From: Daphnia carinata
Taxonomy: Eukaryota; Arthropoda; Branchiopoda; Diplostraca; Daphniidae
Reading direction: 5' to 3'
DNA: 64,000 nucleotides
Assembly (NCBI RefSeq): GCF_022539665.2
Contig: NC_081340.1
Location: 7,749,357 to 7,813,356, forward strand
Below the pieces are notes generated by a model. That model was not told the origin of the DNA, made no database searches, and saw nothing but the letters and a program-made list of their open reading frames with translations. Made by a program: the position numbers and the translations under genes. Shown here in pieces: positions 1 through 13,093 of the stretch. Position 1 is the first letter of the stretch. Each line of letters starts with the position of its first letter.

Positions 1-866
1 CCACTGTCTTGAATCACAACTCGCTTGAGGGGTTTGTCTCCGTTATCGGTTTTTGTGTTTCCAATGGTCATGAGAACATCCATTCCCTCGATAACCTAAG
101 ACCATATTAGGCATAACGCAAATTAGCATCCAACACTATTCTGAAATTGCAGTCTATTACCTTTCCAAAGACAACATGTTTTCCGTCCAACCATGGAGTG
201 GGAATCAATGTAATGAAAAATTGAGATCCATTTGTATCTTGGCCTAGGTTAGTTCAACAAAGTAATCGCCAATAAATTTTGTTTTTCAGGTAATCTTTTT
301 TCTTGCACAATTGTATTGAATTCTAGAAGAAAAAAAAAACTCACCAGAGTTGGCCATGCTCAAGAAACCAGCAGATCCATGCTTGGCCTTGAAGTTCTCA
401 TCAGGAAATGACTCTCCAAATTTGCTAATAGAACCTAAACCATTCCCAGAGATAACATCTCCACCTGCAAGATAGGTAACAAACAAATTGTGGGGTTAGT
501 CACAGGTAAGCCATACAACTTCAAGACATTTAGGTGATAATTTAATGATTTTTGGAATCCTTAGAAATACAAATGACATTCAAAATGTTCACTTTTTCTT
601 GAGGAAAAAGAAATTCTACTGGGATGTTAATAAAAAATATTACGTTAAGATTGGAACTTGCCTTGAATCATAAAATTTCTGATAACCCTGTGGAAGTGAG
701 AACCAGCATATTTTTTGCCAGAAATGCCAGTAGTGGCAAGTGTTTTGAAATTATCTACAGTTTTAGGGACATCTTCGCCAAAAAGTCCTATCACAATTCG
801 TCCAGCTTTTTCATTTCCAATGGCAATGTCAAAATACACTTGGTCAGTGATGGTAAAGTATGTGGC
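1..866 (-). CDS. PPIB: Peptidyl-prolyl cis-trans isomerase, cyclophilin B type (partial, 3' end off the window)
   Basis: Cyclophilins isomerise X-Pro peptide bonds; the B type folds proteins in the secretory pathway. Four exons can be joined in phase on the minus strand: 866-662, 464-345, 243-161 and 95-1. The last is open at the window edge. The joined product carries [62 protein letters not shown] and [12 protein letters not shown], which are the hallmarks of the family, including the Arg, Phe and Gln active-site motifs. The order VYFDI then [13 protein letters not shown] fits the secreted B form better than cytosolic cyclophilin A. The first exon, which should encode a signal peptide, was not found between 867 and 1879, so the start is missing here. 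The intron at 465-661 begins with GC rather than GT. Family assignment is firm; the B subtype is likely. Confidence 0.9.
465..661 (-). other. GC-AG intron in the cyclophilin gene
   Basis: On the minus strand the exon ends CAAG and the intron starts GCAAGT. It ends in a normal AG before GTGGAGATG. Joining there gives the conserved MIQGGD without a gap and keeps the frame, while no GT donor nearby does. GCAAGT after AG is the usual form of the rare GC-AG class. Confidence 0.8.
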
Positions 867-1879
867 CTAAAGAAAAATGAACATATAATTTTAGTTGAGA
901 TGGTAAAAGTAGTAACGAAAACATAAAGAAAAAACAAACTCTTATTACATTAGAAAAAGCAAAACAGCAGATTCCAATTAAAGTTACTAAGATGCAATTC
1001 ATATTGCGTTTCAATAAAAACCACTTATTGCCAACTGATTTCTATCGCTTCCAAAAAAAAAAGGAAGACGTTTTACGTTGGCAGACAAGGAAGTTCTGAA
1101 ACATACACAGAACACTTGCGACTTGTCATTGTTAAGACAACTGTTTACAGTTGCCGCTAGGCATCATTGGTAAATTAAGGCTACCATCTAGCGGGCTTCA
1201 CCAGAAGGGCTCGGAAAGGAAGGCGGTTGTTTTCGAAACTGAAAATACAAAAATAAACGAAACAGTAAAACCATGAAAAATTAAAACTTAACACTCACTG
1301 TCAAATTAAGAGATAAATTAAAAAAAAAAAATCGTGAACTGGTTTCATTTATTTAACACTGCAAGAAAAAAAAGGTTGATAATAATAAAATAACCAAACA
1401 GAAGAATAGTTGGTTCTGTTCGCTTAGGTTGGCCATGTTGCATGGAATTTAGATACATAAAGTTTAACGCGAAAAAAACAGGAAGAGAAGCATCCCACAG
1501 TATTTAAGAGTTACGTTATATCGGCAAGATATAAAACTTTTTCATTTTCCTGGTACCAACTAACATGAGACGGTGATGGCATGATTCTGAATGTAACCAT
1601 GCGTGCACCACATGTCGCATCCTCCTCTATAACGGAACACGGAGCGGTAGTACACCATTATTATCCTTTAAAACATTTGCGTTTCACTGTACGTTGATTA
1701 AACGTTTTCGCGTAATTCTCAATACGTTGAATTTCTACGTGCCTGTCCAATCGAAATGACTAGATGTGGACATTTTACCCCAGATTCTGGTTAACGTCAG
1801 ATCCTTACAAGAAGCAAAAAAAGTCTGTTAAATATTGTCAGGTTTTAAAAAAAATTAGACTGTCAAGTTGTTAAAAAAA
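867..1879. other. No gene recognised; expected to hold the missing first exon of the cyclophilin gene
   Basis: AT-rich sequence between the second visible cyclophilin exon and the stop of the zinc-finger gene. I looked on the minus strand for a short exon with a signal peptide ending in phase 0 and did not find a convincing one. There are short A runs but no repeat of note. Confidence 0.4.
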
Positions 1880-3290
1880 TTAATTCAATTTACCGATGAC
1901 TGGTGGACACTGCTTGTTTTTTACTGTGTTGAGAATCAACAGAAGGATATTTTCCAACATTTGAAGGTGTTCATTCTTTTCCCAGTTTGTAAAAATGGGG
2001 AGTGTTCCGTAGGCGTACTGGATGGCGTTGAGCGACGTGTCACGATACATCAGGCCAATCAAATCTTCCCAGCGAACAATAACCATCTTGATGGTGTGCA
2101 ATAGATATTCCAGGCACTCTGCGTATTGCAAACGAACTTCCTTCTTAATTGCTTTAGGAATTTTTTTTGCGATGCAAGCGGACAATTCTAGCAAGCGTTC
2201 GAGTAGAGGAAGTAATGCAGGAACGGACGTTAGCATCGAACTTTGAGATTTTATTTTTCGGGCTTCATCCTGAAAAAAATTTGTTAGTATGGAAGATTCC
2301 AACAACGGATGTCATCCTAAACGATAACATAACTATCAGGTAAGGTGATCAACAACCTGTACTGCATTCAATTTCTTGTTGACCTGACGTGCGTGACCGG
2401 CCACCAGTCGGGTGCATTTTTGTTGACCAAACGACGATGAATTCAAAAGCGGTTTTTCAACTCCACTTTTTTTAACTTTGTTTGCCCTGAAGGTAGTTAG
2501 AGATTTCTCTTTTTTGAGGCAGTTACCAGACTTGTCTCCATTATGATTTTTAACGGTATGAGAAACTGAAAAATCAGCAAAGGCATTATGATATTGAATA
2601 AGATTAATGAAATCGTGACCTTTACCTCTATAATCTATAGTTGTCTGATGCTTTTCGTTGCACTTTTTGCGTTGATGTTCTTCGATAAAGTCATCGTCAT
2701 CATGGAATTCAATGTTCGTTAATCCAGATGTTTTACTGCCTGAACTACGCGGTTTGTAGATGAAGGTTTTTTCTGTTTTCTTGTGGGTCTTAGTCCAATG
2801 ACCGTGATGTATCAATTCATTTTTGGTTAACGAATGACTATCTTCGCGTTCATGCAACCGGATGTGCCGTTTCAGATTACCTCTGTGCAATGTCGCAAAA
2901 TTACACATGTTGCAGACGAACTCCTTACCAAAATGGAGTACTTGATGTTTTTGTAAACTAGATGGTGTACTAAAACTGTTGTCGCACTTTGCGCATTTCA
3001 ATCTGATAATTGGGAAAAATCAAACTTTTAGTTAGTAAGTGATCGAAAATTCTAATTACTTGATTACCTATGGTCATTATAGGTAGCCATGTGTAGTCCC
3101 GAAGAATTTTCACTGGTAAAACGGATGCCACACCACTCGTCGGCTGCTCCCTTCCTACTCATCCTTTCTTTTTGCTTTTCTAAAATGGCAAAATGTGTCC
3201 CAATGCACAAGAAGAAATTGGGCAGGAGAACTTTTTTTAATAGCACAACTTTCTGGCTTGCGATGAAGCACTGCGATAAACAATTTAGTA
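1880..3290 (-). CDS. C2H2 zinc-finger protein with a C-terminal helical domain (start unresolved)
   Basis: Probable nuclear DNA-binding protein. Three exons can be joined: an upstream exon from about 3290 down to 3068, 3002 to about 2357, and 2269-1880 (stop at 1880). The middle exon encodes two adjoining C2H2 fingers (CAKCDNSFSTPSSLQKHQVLH and CNMCNFATLHRGNLKRHIRLH). A polar, disordered-looking stretch of about 150 residues follows. The last exon is an approximately 130-residue leucine-rich helical domain containing LLPLLERLLEL, MVIVRWEDL, YGTLPIF and NEHLQMLENILLL. The same domain ends the gene at 26482-27934. The first visible exon aligns with the finger-bearing first exon of that relative, but its fingers have lost zinc ligands: FLCIGTHF has T where the second Cys should be, and EWCGIRF lacks the first Cys. 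The donor near 2357 is GTTGTT; GTACAG at 2362 is an alternative in the same phase. The true start codon was not identified. Confidence 0.75.
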
Positions 3291-4636
3291 GGATGACAAT
3301 GTCATTGGCAAAGCACCCTTATCTCAAAAGAATTGTAATTTCATGTCGTTTCAGAGTTTAAAATCACGTGGCCATTGCTAAAAAACTACATAAAGAAATC
3401 TTACCGAATGGTGCTACGGAAACAGAAGTTAAAAACAAAGGCAAATGTTGTACCCATGAATCCAAACAACGATGAGAACTACGCGCCATTAATTGGCAAA
3501 ATGGACGCAAACATATAAAGGTTCACTAATATGCCGATAGGTTATTGCTCGCTTTTGAAACATGTCATGTCTGTACAACGACTATAAAACGATTGAACGG
3601 ATTTGGTTTGTACTGTAGATCACCATAACACGTCTAACGCAAAACACACCAACAGTTGCAATGAGAGACGGCCATTTTGTTTCCTAAGCAGTAGTGTCGT
3701 GTTTTAACAAGGGCACGAGATGATTTACGATACGTAAGCTCCAAAATAAATTGGACGTAAAGAAGCACCTTACAACAGCAAAATATTACAGAAAAATGAA
3801 AGTCAACGTTCAAGATGTGGGCAACAAAGTGAACAAATGCACTCCACTTAACACAAAAGGATAGTAACTACAAACTAGTGTTAAGTGTGGAGCATTTCAA
3901 GGAAAGTGCAATAAAATGGTTCAGCAAAGGCAGCGTTCTGCAGTCAGCCATTCTCTCTACTCTTTTACAAGATTTCCAGGTAGAGCAAGCGCCCTTAAAC
4001 AGACATTTTGTTCTTACTTGAGCTCTTACCTTATGCCAATTTCGATTCTCAGAAGGGCTCTTGGTGGGGGTTACTTCCAGCTAAGCTGAACACTTTTTAT
4101 CCATCCCGAAAGACTGTTTGTAATGTTTTGGTATTACAAGCCACGGGGCACCCTTCACAAGGCAACAACAGGATATTAGTATTAACTCAAAGTTCCACAG
4201 GTAAACAACGCTGCGTTCTGGTAACTCGGAGATTCCAAATCCTTCAACTGGAGACTTGAAATACACAACTGAACTCCTAAAGTGAGTTGAATGGAGTAAC
4301 CAGTTGGGTTCAACTAGCAACAGCATTGCCAGACGATATTAGATTTCAGGATGTTTATCTTGTTTGTCAATAAAATAGTTCAGATTTTGTTGCACGATCA
4401 ACATTTGACATTGAAACGTTAGGCAAAATTAAAACAAAGAAGAAAAACCAAATCTTAAAAAACCAAATCCATAGCACGACCAAAAAAATAAGATGGACAA
4501 TGGCAAAAAAGGCAATTTCTTTATTCTTCTTTGAAGATTACGGAATGATTAAATACGAAACACAAGAGCTTGATCGAAATATCGCTAAATTCAACTCAAA
4601 GAATGTCGGTCACCCTCGAAACAGTGTAATGCACTA
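3291..4636. other. Intergenic stretch between the zinc-finger gene and ATR
   Basis: No coding region recognised. Minus-strand open frames such as 4081-4326 have no family features. The left part may hold upstream exons or the promoter of the zinc-finger gene, and the right part holds the ATR 3' untranslated region. Confidence 0.4.
4520..4525 (-). promoter_or_regulatory. Candidate polyadenylation signal of ATR
   Basis: AATAAA on the minus strand, about 110 bases past the ATR stop codon at 4637, a normal distance. Confidence 0.4.
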
Positions 4637-7600
4637 TCACATATAGGCTGCCCATCCAATATACCTTATGTGAAAGGAAAGTTAGAGCTAATTGCAACAG
4701 TTTTATCAAAATAAAAACTCACATTTGGCATAAATTGTCCACGTTGGTAGCTTCAGCAATAAGCTGGTTGACTTGTCCTTCGACAGACAGTCGGTATTTC
4801 ATTTTATTCTTCGAATTGGATTGTTGAAAATAGCCTTGCAATCTCATTTTGATATTTTCGACATGTTCTAAAGCCTTTGGTACCGAAGTTTAGATGAATT
4901 AAACATAGAACAAAGGACACGAAAACAGTTGAGATTTCATACCTGCTCATTTTTAATCTCGGGAAGATCAGTCCGACCTTTATTTATGGATTTCTTTGAC
5001 CACTCCACGAGTGGATCATGAACAAACGGCTTCAGTACACTAAGAAGTGTGTCAATTTCTTTCCTTAGCACATGTAACGTTACTTCACAGCATTTCCGAA
5101 ACGAACCCTCAACCCCAGTCGCCCCCATGGCTTCGATCATGTTGTGTGTTAAACGAAACGGAACTTGTTCAGGCCATTCAAAGGAAAGACCTAAATAGAA
5201 AACGAGAAAAGAAATTAGGTTCAAGGAAAATTGGCTGTACAAATCTACGATGATTACCTTTGTTAAAGAGACAACTAAAATCCACGTGAACTGCATCGCC
5301 ACATACTGCGTCAAAAAGGATATTTTCTCCGTGGCGATCTCCAAGGCCAACAATGAATCCTACCATGGACATCACGGCCGTCGTTCGAACATAACTTAGC
5401 CTAGCTAAAAACCAATCTTGGGGATCGGGGAATGTGCTCAAGAACCATTCACTGAACACAGAAGGATACCGCGGTAGAATATCTATAATAATGAAGCAAA
5501 CAACAGACTTTAAAACTTAGTTCAGATTTTCAATCGGTGTAACAAAAAAACCTTTTTCAAATAGTTCTCTTTTACGCAAAAGCGTATCCCGAAGATGAGG
5601 CGTCCTCTTTCTCAATTCCGTGTTGCTCATAAGACAACCCTTTTCTCTGTATATCCGGTTGAGTACGATTCTCAAACCAATCAGATTAGGAATCCATTCG
5701 ATGAGACCGCAGTCTTCATTTAATGGAACAACTCCGTAAGTTCGGATATGCAGATTGCGTTTCCGGGATTCGGGATCGCGAACAAGATAACGATTAACCA
5801 GTTGATTGAATTCCATCAACCTGCAAAACAAGAATTGGGCAATATAATTTAAGTTAGAATCATAAAAAACTTAAACAATTAATTGTACCTAAAATCCTTT
5901 CGCAAATCATCTTGCGGTTTACAGAGGAAAACATACAATTTGCCATCAGATCCACGGATTGAAATTTTCTTCGGTTTTTGCAACGAATGCATTACCTCTA
6001 CGGTATCTTCCACGCCAACAATATAGACAGAATCCTTTGGAAACGGATTGTGTTCCACGTTCTCGCCTGGGGTAGTAGGCAATGTCACCGTCATCAGCCA
6101 TTGCAATGGAACCATAATTTTACTGAAATGCGATTGGCTGAGAAGACTAGGAAGAGCTCTAAAAGCTTTTTCGACCGAAAGTACCATTACGCCGTCTTCG
6201 ACAGGTTTATTGGCTAATTCGACAAGCCTGTCCGCTAAATTCGTGGCATCTCCGAAGAATTTCCTCACACTCGGTTGGTTAGATGCAACCATATCGATGA
6301 TCTCTCGGCAACGCTTTGCTCTAACACTGTAAGACGATTTCAAAACTGAAATCATCATCCACATACATTGCTGCATGTGAGCAACAAGAGTTTTTGCAAT
6401 GATACGTCGAAGAAGAGCAGCCACTTCCGGATGCGGATGACAAATTCTTGAAATCAATTGAGGAAATGCCGTCAGAAATTTGTAAGCAGGAATTTTTTCG
6501 TGTGCGACATCAATAGCCCTTGTCACATCAGTCATCTTGACTCGACTGCTGCTATTCTTGTAGATTTTGGGATTCTCAGCTTCCGCTGTGCCTAATTCCA
6601 TCCAGAGGGAAAGCATTCGGGGCATCGCCTGATAGATAAATTGGCTTCCATACATCATCGAACGACCTAGATTGGTAATGATGTAACGTGCCATATCAAG
6701 ATGATTCTCCTTGGTTCCTTCAAGATTGTTCCACAGCACATCATAGTAACCAGCCAAACGGAAGAATCCTTCTTCCCACACCTTGCTGATCTCGGTCACT
6801 TCTTTGTAGTATCTGATGATAGTGTTCATATCTGCATGGCCAGTCTCATCGTAGTAACGTGCAAGTAACAATTTGGCTTTTAAACATTCAAGAACGTCAC
6901 TGGTGAATTTGTTAGGTTCAAGTCCGGCAGCTTCGATTTGCACCGCCTGCAAGTCAGGAAAACGTTTTTCAACTCCACGCTTCAATACTGTGATGGCTTG
7001 ATCTTGTTCGCCTTTAGCCCAATGGAGTTTAGCCTGTTCCATATATATGGCCGGTGGAGGGCAAGGGCTTGTGCTAGCAACCAATTGCAAAATATGTGCA
7101 CGCTGGAAATGAGCGGCCTTCCGGGCTAAACGGGCGCTGACTAGCCAACTTTTCCCGATTTCAGCTTCGATTTCTTCCATCAGTTGGGGATGTTTAGTCT
7201 CTACTTGTTGGCCAATTAATTTCAATACAACACGACGAACAATCAACACCGGTTCCGTGTAACGCACCGAAGCCTGCACTCCATCCAACCGTTGGTTCCA
7301 ATTTTTCAGAAGTTCGCTAAAACGTGCTCGAAAGGCACTCTCTTTTGTAACCAATGCTGGATCCAGGAGCGACACGGCCGATTCCATCTCCGATAAGATG
7401 TGCAGTCTAACAAAATTTTCGTAGGCTCGTGGATACGAGTTGCGTTCGAGGTTGATGGCGCTTATCACTCGCATTTGTTTCAGCCGCACTGAACGCAAGT
7501 ATTTTTCCATTTTTGGCAGATCGTTTGTCTTCGTGGCTAGCAATGCTTGTCCTAACCCAACGCCCCAACCGACTGCCGCACCATTGTTGGCGGATGTTAA

Positions 7601-10600
7601 ATCATACGGCTTGACAACGTCTTCAAGCAAATCCCATTGGCCAAGGCGCCAGCCACATTCGGCACGATAGTCATCTAGATTCCGACGCCATTCGGGACAA
7701 TTCTGTAACAGTCCATTAGCCATAGTAAGGGAACCTTGAGGAAGATCCAAATTCAGTAAACATCGCAACATTCCCTGTGTAAAATAGAATACCATTAGTT
7801 TACATTTGTGACGAAGAAAATAAATTTATTAAACCTGATAAAATTCCAATGAACAATCTTCTCTTTGGCTGATACGTTCGTAACAAGAAAATGCATCCTG
7901 CAAGCGACCGGTAGCTTCGTAAGCGGTAATGTTCTCCTCTAGACTGGGCTCTTGATCTCGGATAGCGCAGACACCAGCTACTCCATCAGGTTCGTCCACG
8001 GCAACGTACAGTTTCTGAAGGAATCCCAGTTGATCCCGCAACTGGGTAGGATTGGCTTTTAAATGCGTCTCCAAATGGAGAATGGCACGCGCATATGCTT
8101 GGCACTGATATGCGGCTCGGGATAGTAAATCATTTGGAATACGGTCCACAAGTTCTTGGACCACTTTGTACTCTTTATCCAGAGTAATGGAACGATCCTT
8201 TCTGTTGGAACGATGGCTATTTAACTTTTGTTTCAGCCATTTTTTCAAATCATCCAGCAAATGAAAGATGCCTTGCATACTGGATTGATGGAGGTTAGCG
8301 TCGGCGGAATCTTTAGGGCTCGATCCTTGACTAGAGACATCTGTCGCACTGGCGCTAGACGAATAACGTTTCATCATTCTTCGAGGGCTCCTCTGCAAAC
8401 CACGGTCCGTCAGGACTGCCATAATTTCTTCGCCGATGCGAGCGCTTTCTTCAACTGGACTACTCCAAAGTGCGGTGATGACAACGTAAGGTAAAAGATA
8501 AAGGTTGATGTTCAAGTCGCGACGCACAGTTGGCAAGCAGGCATTAAAAATCTGTTGTGCAAGAGGGTGAGTCACTTTTTTAATTAATCCAGCTGTCCAA
8601 TTGTACAACCAATTGCCGTAGCTTTTCCCTGCGGTTGAACGATACAGTGGAAAAGGAGCTGGGCCTGATTCCGTCTGTTGTTTCAAGGCATAGCGAGAAC
8701 TAGTCAAAGGCGAAAATGCCACTCGTAGTTGCTCCGGAAGACGATTCCACAATGCACTTTCAAATAATTTCGACGAATCATCTTCAGAGTTGTAGATTTT
8801 CAAAATTTGTTGGATGGTGAACGAAAGAATAGATAAGTTCTGTGAATTGCGTGGTGCTAGGAACGAACGAGCTAGTAAACCCAGCAAGTGAAAGGTGAAA
8901 TCGTCGTCGATAAGAGTTGCGGTGTAAACAGTTGAATCGCCATTATGCTGGTCGCTGAAAGTTAAACGTCCTGGATCGACGGCGCCCAAGTAACCGAAAC
9001 ATTTGCCGTATAATAGAAGCAATTCATCTTCACGAACTGAGCAGCCTTTCAACAGGGCGGAAATAAGGCGCGTGAGTACCGCCTCTGACGTGTCATTGGT
9101 ACCCATAATCAGCTGTTGAATGATGTCAAAATTTTTTTGGACAATCGATTTCAAATGTGACAACGATTGCATTCGGACTTCAAAATCTTCGTGCGAAATG
9201 TTACGCATTAAAAACGACAGCTGTTCCGGAATGCTGGTGTTTGTGCTGCACGTCTTTTTCAATGAATAGACAACGTCTTCGAGGCCTGACAGAAAATGGG
9301 ATTATTCTAGTTTAATATGAAAAATTGGGATATTTAAATTCAATTATTTTACCTGGGAGTTCGGGAAGAAAATGAAGATCTTTCAAATGTTCTTTGAGGG
9401 TTTCTGCGTTTTCAACGACGATGTAATAAAGAATAGAACGTATTTGCTCCGCGCAAGATGAATGAAGAGGGAGAATACTAACGGCGATTTGGCTTACTAA
9501 TGGCCCCAAATCTTGAACGCCGAGTATTCTTACGAAGGCATCCCAAGCTGAGGCATTTAATTGGGGAAAGGGTTCTTCTGTTAGTTGTAATGCTGTTCTT
9601 AATGTAGCCAACACTTTTAGCCGGACAGCGACGATGTTCTCCGCTCCCATAAGATGCAGTAAATCGGAAAGTGATGACAAGGCTTCTATCTTGATATGGT
9701 CCGACAAGACCTTTGAAAGGAGGACGCTATCCAAATGAACCAGAATGCCCAAGAAGCGAGGTCGAAGATAGTCACCAAGACTGTTTAAGCTTTTAGTTTG
9801 ATAGCGATTCTTGGCGGTAGAGTTAGACGTGGATATTGCTGCTGATTTGTCCTCGTCAGCGAAGACCTTAAGAGCTTTAAGTACACGATCACGTTGAGAA
9901 TGTAGCTGAATAACTAAATCATTGTGAACTGATTGAAAGTTCGGTGCACGGAGCAGTGGGAGCTTCAGTTTGGTTATGCGCTCGACGTATGATGTGACAG
10001 CGTTCTGTTCGGTGACATCACAATGCAGTAGGATGTGAACGTAAATATCTGAAAAGTACTTGACAATCAACTCACTTGGGTTTTTGTTCATTTGATTGCA
10101 AATTTCTTCGAAAAATGGGCTAGGAGCCTTTGCCCTTTCTACCACCAATCGTGGTATCAATGTTGGTATCAGAAGCAAGAGCCATTGATGGACATTCGAG
10201 GTAATGTGGGAAGAGCTCATAAATATTTCCGGGGCTAAGGAGAGTAAACTGTTTCTCCATTCGAAATCAGGATTACTGAGTAGGACATCACAAACGATTG
10301 TGACATGGCGCTGGAAGAGTATTTCTGGAGTTACGTTCAATTTCGATGCGATTTCTTTGATTGTCGATGAAGTCCAGCACATCACGGGAGCAGCATAGGA
10401 AGACAGTAGTAAGATCTTAAATACAACGTGAAAGCAGTCTGACATGACAGTTTCCTTCCAAAATTGTACTAGGATGGTCGTACACTTTAAAACAGTGCTT
10501 TGTAGATATGCAAAGTTTTTTTCAACGGACATTTGCGCCGCTTTGTGCAACTTCTTGGTGACAGATAAACGCAGTGCTTCAGTTCGAGCAGAATGATAAA

Positions 10601-13093
10601 GCACAGAGCGAAAAAGTTCCACGCGATGAAGTACGGAATGATCATTTTCATCAAAAACAAACTCGAGGAAGAAAAGTGCCATGTTTTCAGGAACGATGCT
10701 AACCTTTAGTGACGTAGCAAGATTGTCCAGGTTGTGTGTGCAACGTAAGCTCAATCCATCTTCGCAGTTATTGACAACATTCATTTTGCCTGATAGGGCA
10801 CAGACCAAATCTGTTCCGTTTTTTGTTAACTCCTTTATCTCTTCTTTTGAGCCAGAAGCCAAAATAGTTGTTAGACACTGACTGATGGCTTCGCGAAACG
10901 ATTTACTGTGACGGACAATCCACGGAAGAGACGGTATAAGTGTTCCAGCATCAGCTTGCAAAAATTCAATGTCCAAAATTTTCAAGCCAATTTCAACAGC
11001 CCAAGGTTTAAAAAAACCGACGGGGAACTTGACGAAGCAGCTGGCAAAGCTGCTTTGGTGTTTTAGGAATGAGGATCTGAATCTGCGGCTCACTTGGATC
11101 CATTTGACTTCCAGATCACACGATTCCGACACTGACGACAGCCAAGGAAGTGCTGAAAGGGCGAACCACGCTAGTGCGACACTCTTGTCGATTCCGGTAT
11201 AGGTTAGGGGGATACAGCTGGCCAAATACTCGCATATAATGGCTACGACATTGTCCATATTTTCGTTGCTGATTTCTCCAGTTAAAAGTATTTGGCAAAT
11301 TTTCCCATTTAGATTTTCAAAATCTGTGTCGTCCATGACTGAATTCATTTCACGCCATTTCAGCTTTAATTTGATTCCAGCTATCGCGATTCTTACAAGC
11401 GCTGTTATATCTGTCATCTCAACTGGTTGAGCTGTAACTTGTTGGTCTAGTATTAGAGCCCAACGATTTTTGAGTTGCTCCCATAGAGTTGCGGGCGTCA
11501 ACGGCGGAAGAAAATCAAATTTCAGTCTTTTGGCTAAGGGTTCACTTGTTTCAATTGGACTGTCTCCAGGATCCATTTCACTTTGAAGGATTATCAGTAT
11601 GGGAGGAATAGCAGCCTACAAGTGTGATAAACTTTTTGAATAAGAAAAACATAAAATGATTATAGTATTACAGTCTTACACACGAATGTTTCAACAGCTT
11701 GATCCAGAGGTCAGGTGTAAATCTACAAAGAGAAGTCGTTTCTTGACATGTAAACCTTTGGAGTGCACCAAGCATGCTTTGCAGGAGGTTGTTGAGGACA
11801 ACTTCGAAAAAGAAAATTAATTTTAGCAATAAGCAAGCAATGCTTTAAAGAATAAATGGTGTTAACTAGGCTGATGAAATTGTTCATGAAGTAAAACGAA
11901 ACTGATGAGCCTCAGGTATTGGTGATTAGTCATGCTGCACGTGCCAAAAGGATTAGATACGCGACTAAGGCATTCAATTAGAGCAACTCCTATTTCACTG
12001 GAGCTATTTTCGCTATTTTCATTCCACACTTGATTGTTTTTATCCATCAATAGGTTGACCAAGCGGTATGCGTAACGTAGAAAAATCTCGAGAACCTGCG
12101 ATCAATAAGTCAGTGGTTGAAGTACTAGTGACTGAGATGAATGTTACCGGAAATTCTTACTCTTGTCGAACAATCATGTACCAAGATCTGTCCAAGACAA
12201 TTCAAAGTAGATTTAAATGTACAGATCTCTCCATAATTCAATTGATCCAATAGAATGCAGACAAGTTTGCTGCACAACTGTGGGTCATATTGCAGAATGC
12301 CGTCAGCTGACATAGCAATGATCTGCAAAATATTTGAAAACAAAAAAGGTGAGACAGAAGAAAACATTTTAGAAAATAGAAAATCAAATTACTATAACAA
12401 GAAGTTTACCTTGGTAATATTGCTTTGAAGAAGAGAACATTCTTGTAAAGAATTTAATTCTAAGCCATCCATCTTCAAAAGACAATCTGTTGCAAGAGCT
12501 ACAGGCTCTTTAGGAACAAAAGACTGCAATTTGAAGCTTTGATGGTTATAAAATTCTTCATTTGACAGTTTAGATACAATCACAGCTAATTCCTTCAATA
12601 AGTTAACAAATTCATTTATAAGACTTCTAAACTGGTTTGGTTCTTTATCACGGAACAAATTCAGAATCTTAACATTCAACTCAATGAAGGGAGTGAATGC
12701 TTTCATGTATGACTTTCTCGTAAAAATTATTGCAAATCTTCCAAGGAACCATTTGGTGAATGCTGCAAAAGGAATTTTTTGTCACGAAAGTGTTGGTGAT
12801 AAGTTTTTTTAGGTGTTACCAAAAGCTAGTTTGTGGTCTAATTCATCATCTTTACCACATCCAAGAAAAACCCCTTGATTATTCGGTTCTCGACAACACC
12901 TGTCCATGACAGCCATGAGAACATCAAAACTTTTCTCTGAATGATCAAGGTCACCTAAGATTTTCAGGGCAGGCATTGCCATCATTTTTCGGTGATTTGA
13001 CACTCCACTTAACGTAGTATTCTTTGTGTCTTGGGCATCCATGTTTAGCTTTCGACTTTGTTCGGTTTCTTCATTTAACAATATGGTTGCCAT
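4637..13093 (-). CDS. ATR: Serine/threonine kinase ATR (mei-41 family)
   Basis: ATR is the PI3K-like kinase that, with ATRIP, senses RPA-coated single-stranded DNA and activates CHK1 in the replication checkpoint. Thirteen exons join in phase: 13093-12820, 12762-12410, 12322-12161, 12095-11867, 11801-11680, 11615-9353, 9285-7835, 7774-5889, 5820-5552, 5482-5258, 5190-4943, 4874-4723 and 4664-4637. They give 2553 residues, against about 2640 in human. The N-terminal 1500 residues are helical HEAT-like repeats. The FAT domain follows, with markers GFLQKLYVAVDEPDGVAGV and GSQFIYQAMPRMLSLWMELG. The kinase domain has KPKKISIRGSDGK, the catalytic loop GLGDRHGENILF near residue 2390, and HVDFSCLFNKG. 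The protein ends with a FATC tail, VEGQVNQLIAEATN then LCQMYIGWAAYM. The ATG at 13093 is the first in frame and aligns with the usual ATR N-terminus. Every active-site motif is intact. The intron donor at 11866 (GTTAAC) is weak but is the only one that keeps phase. Confidence 0.95.

Noticed and set aside
4081-4326. An 81-codon minus-strand frame between the zinc-finger gene and ATR
   Set aside because: No family features and no flanking splice sites in a consistent phase.
5978-6332. Plus-strand open frames inside ATR exons (also 10204-11430 and 14119-14683 inside ATR and ZNFX1)
   Set aside because: They lie opposite well-supported minus-strand exons and resemble no family.
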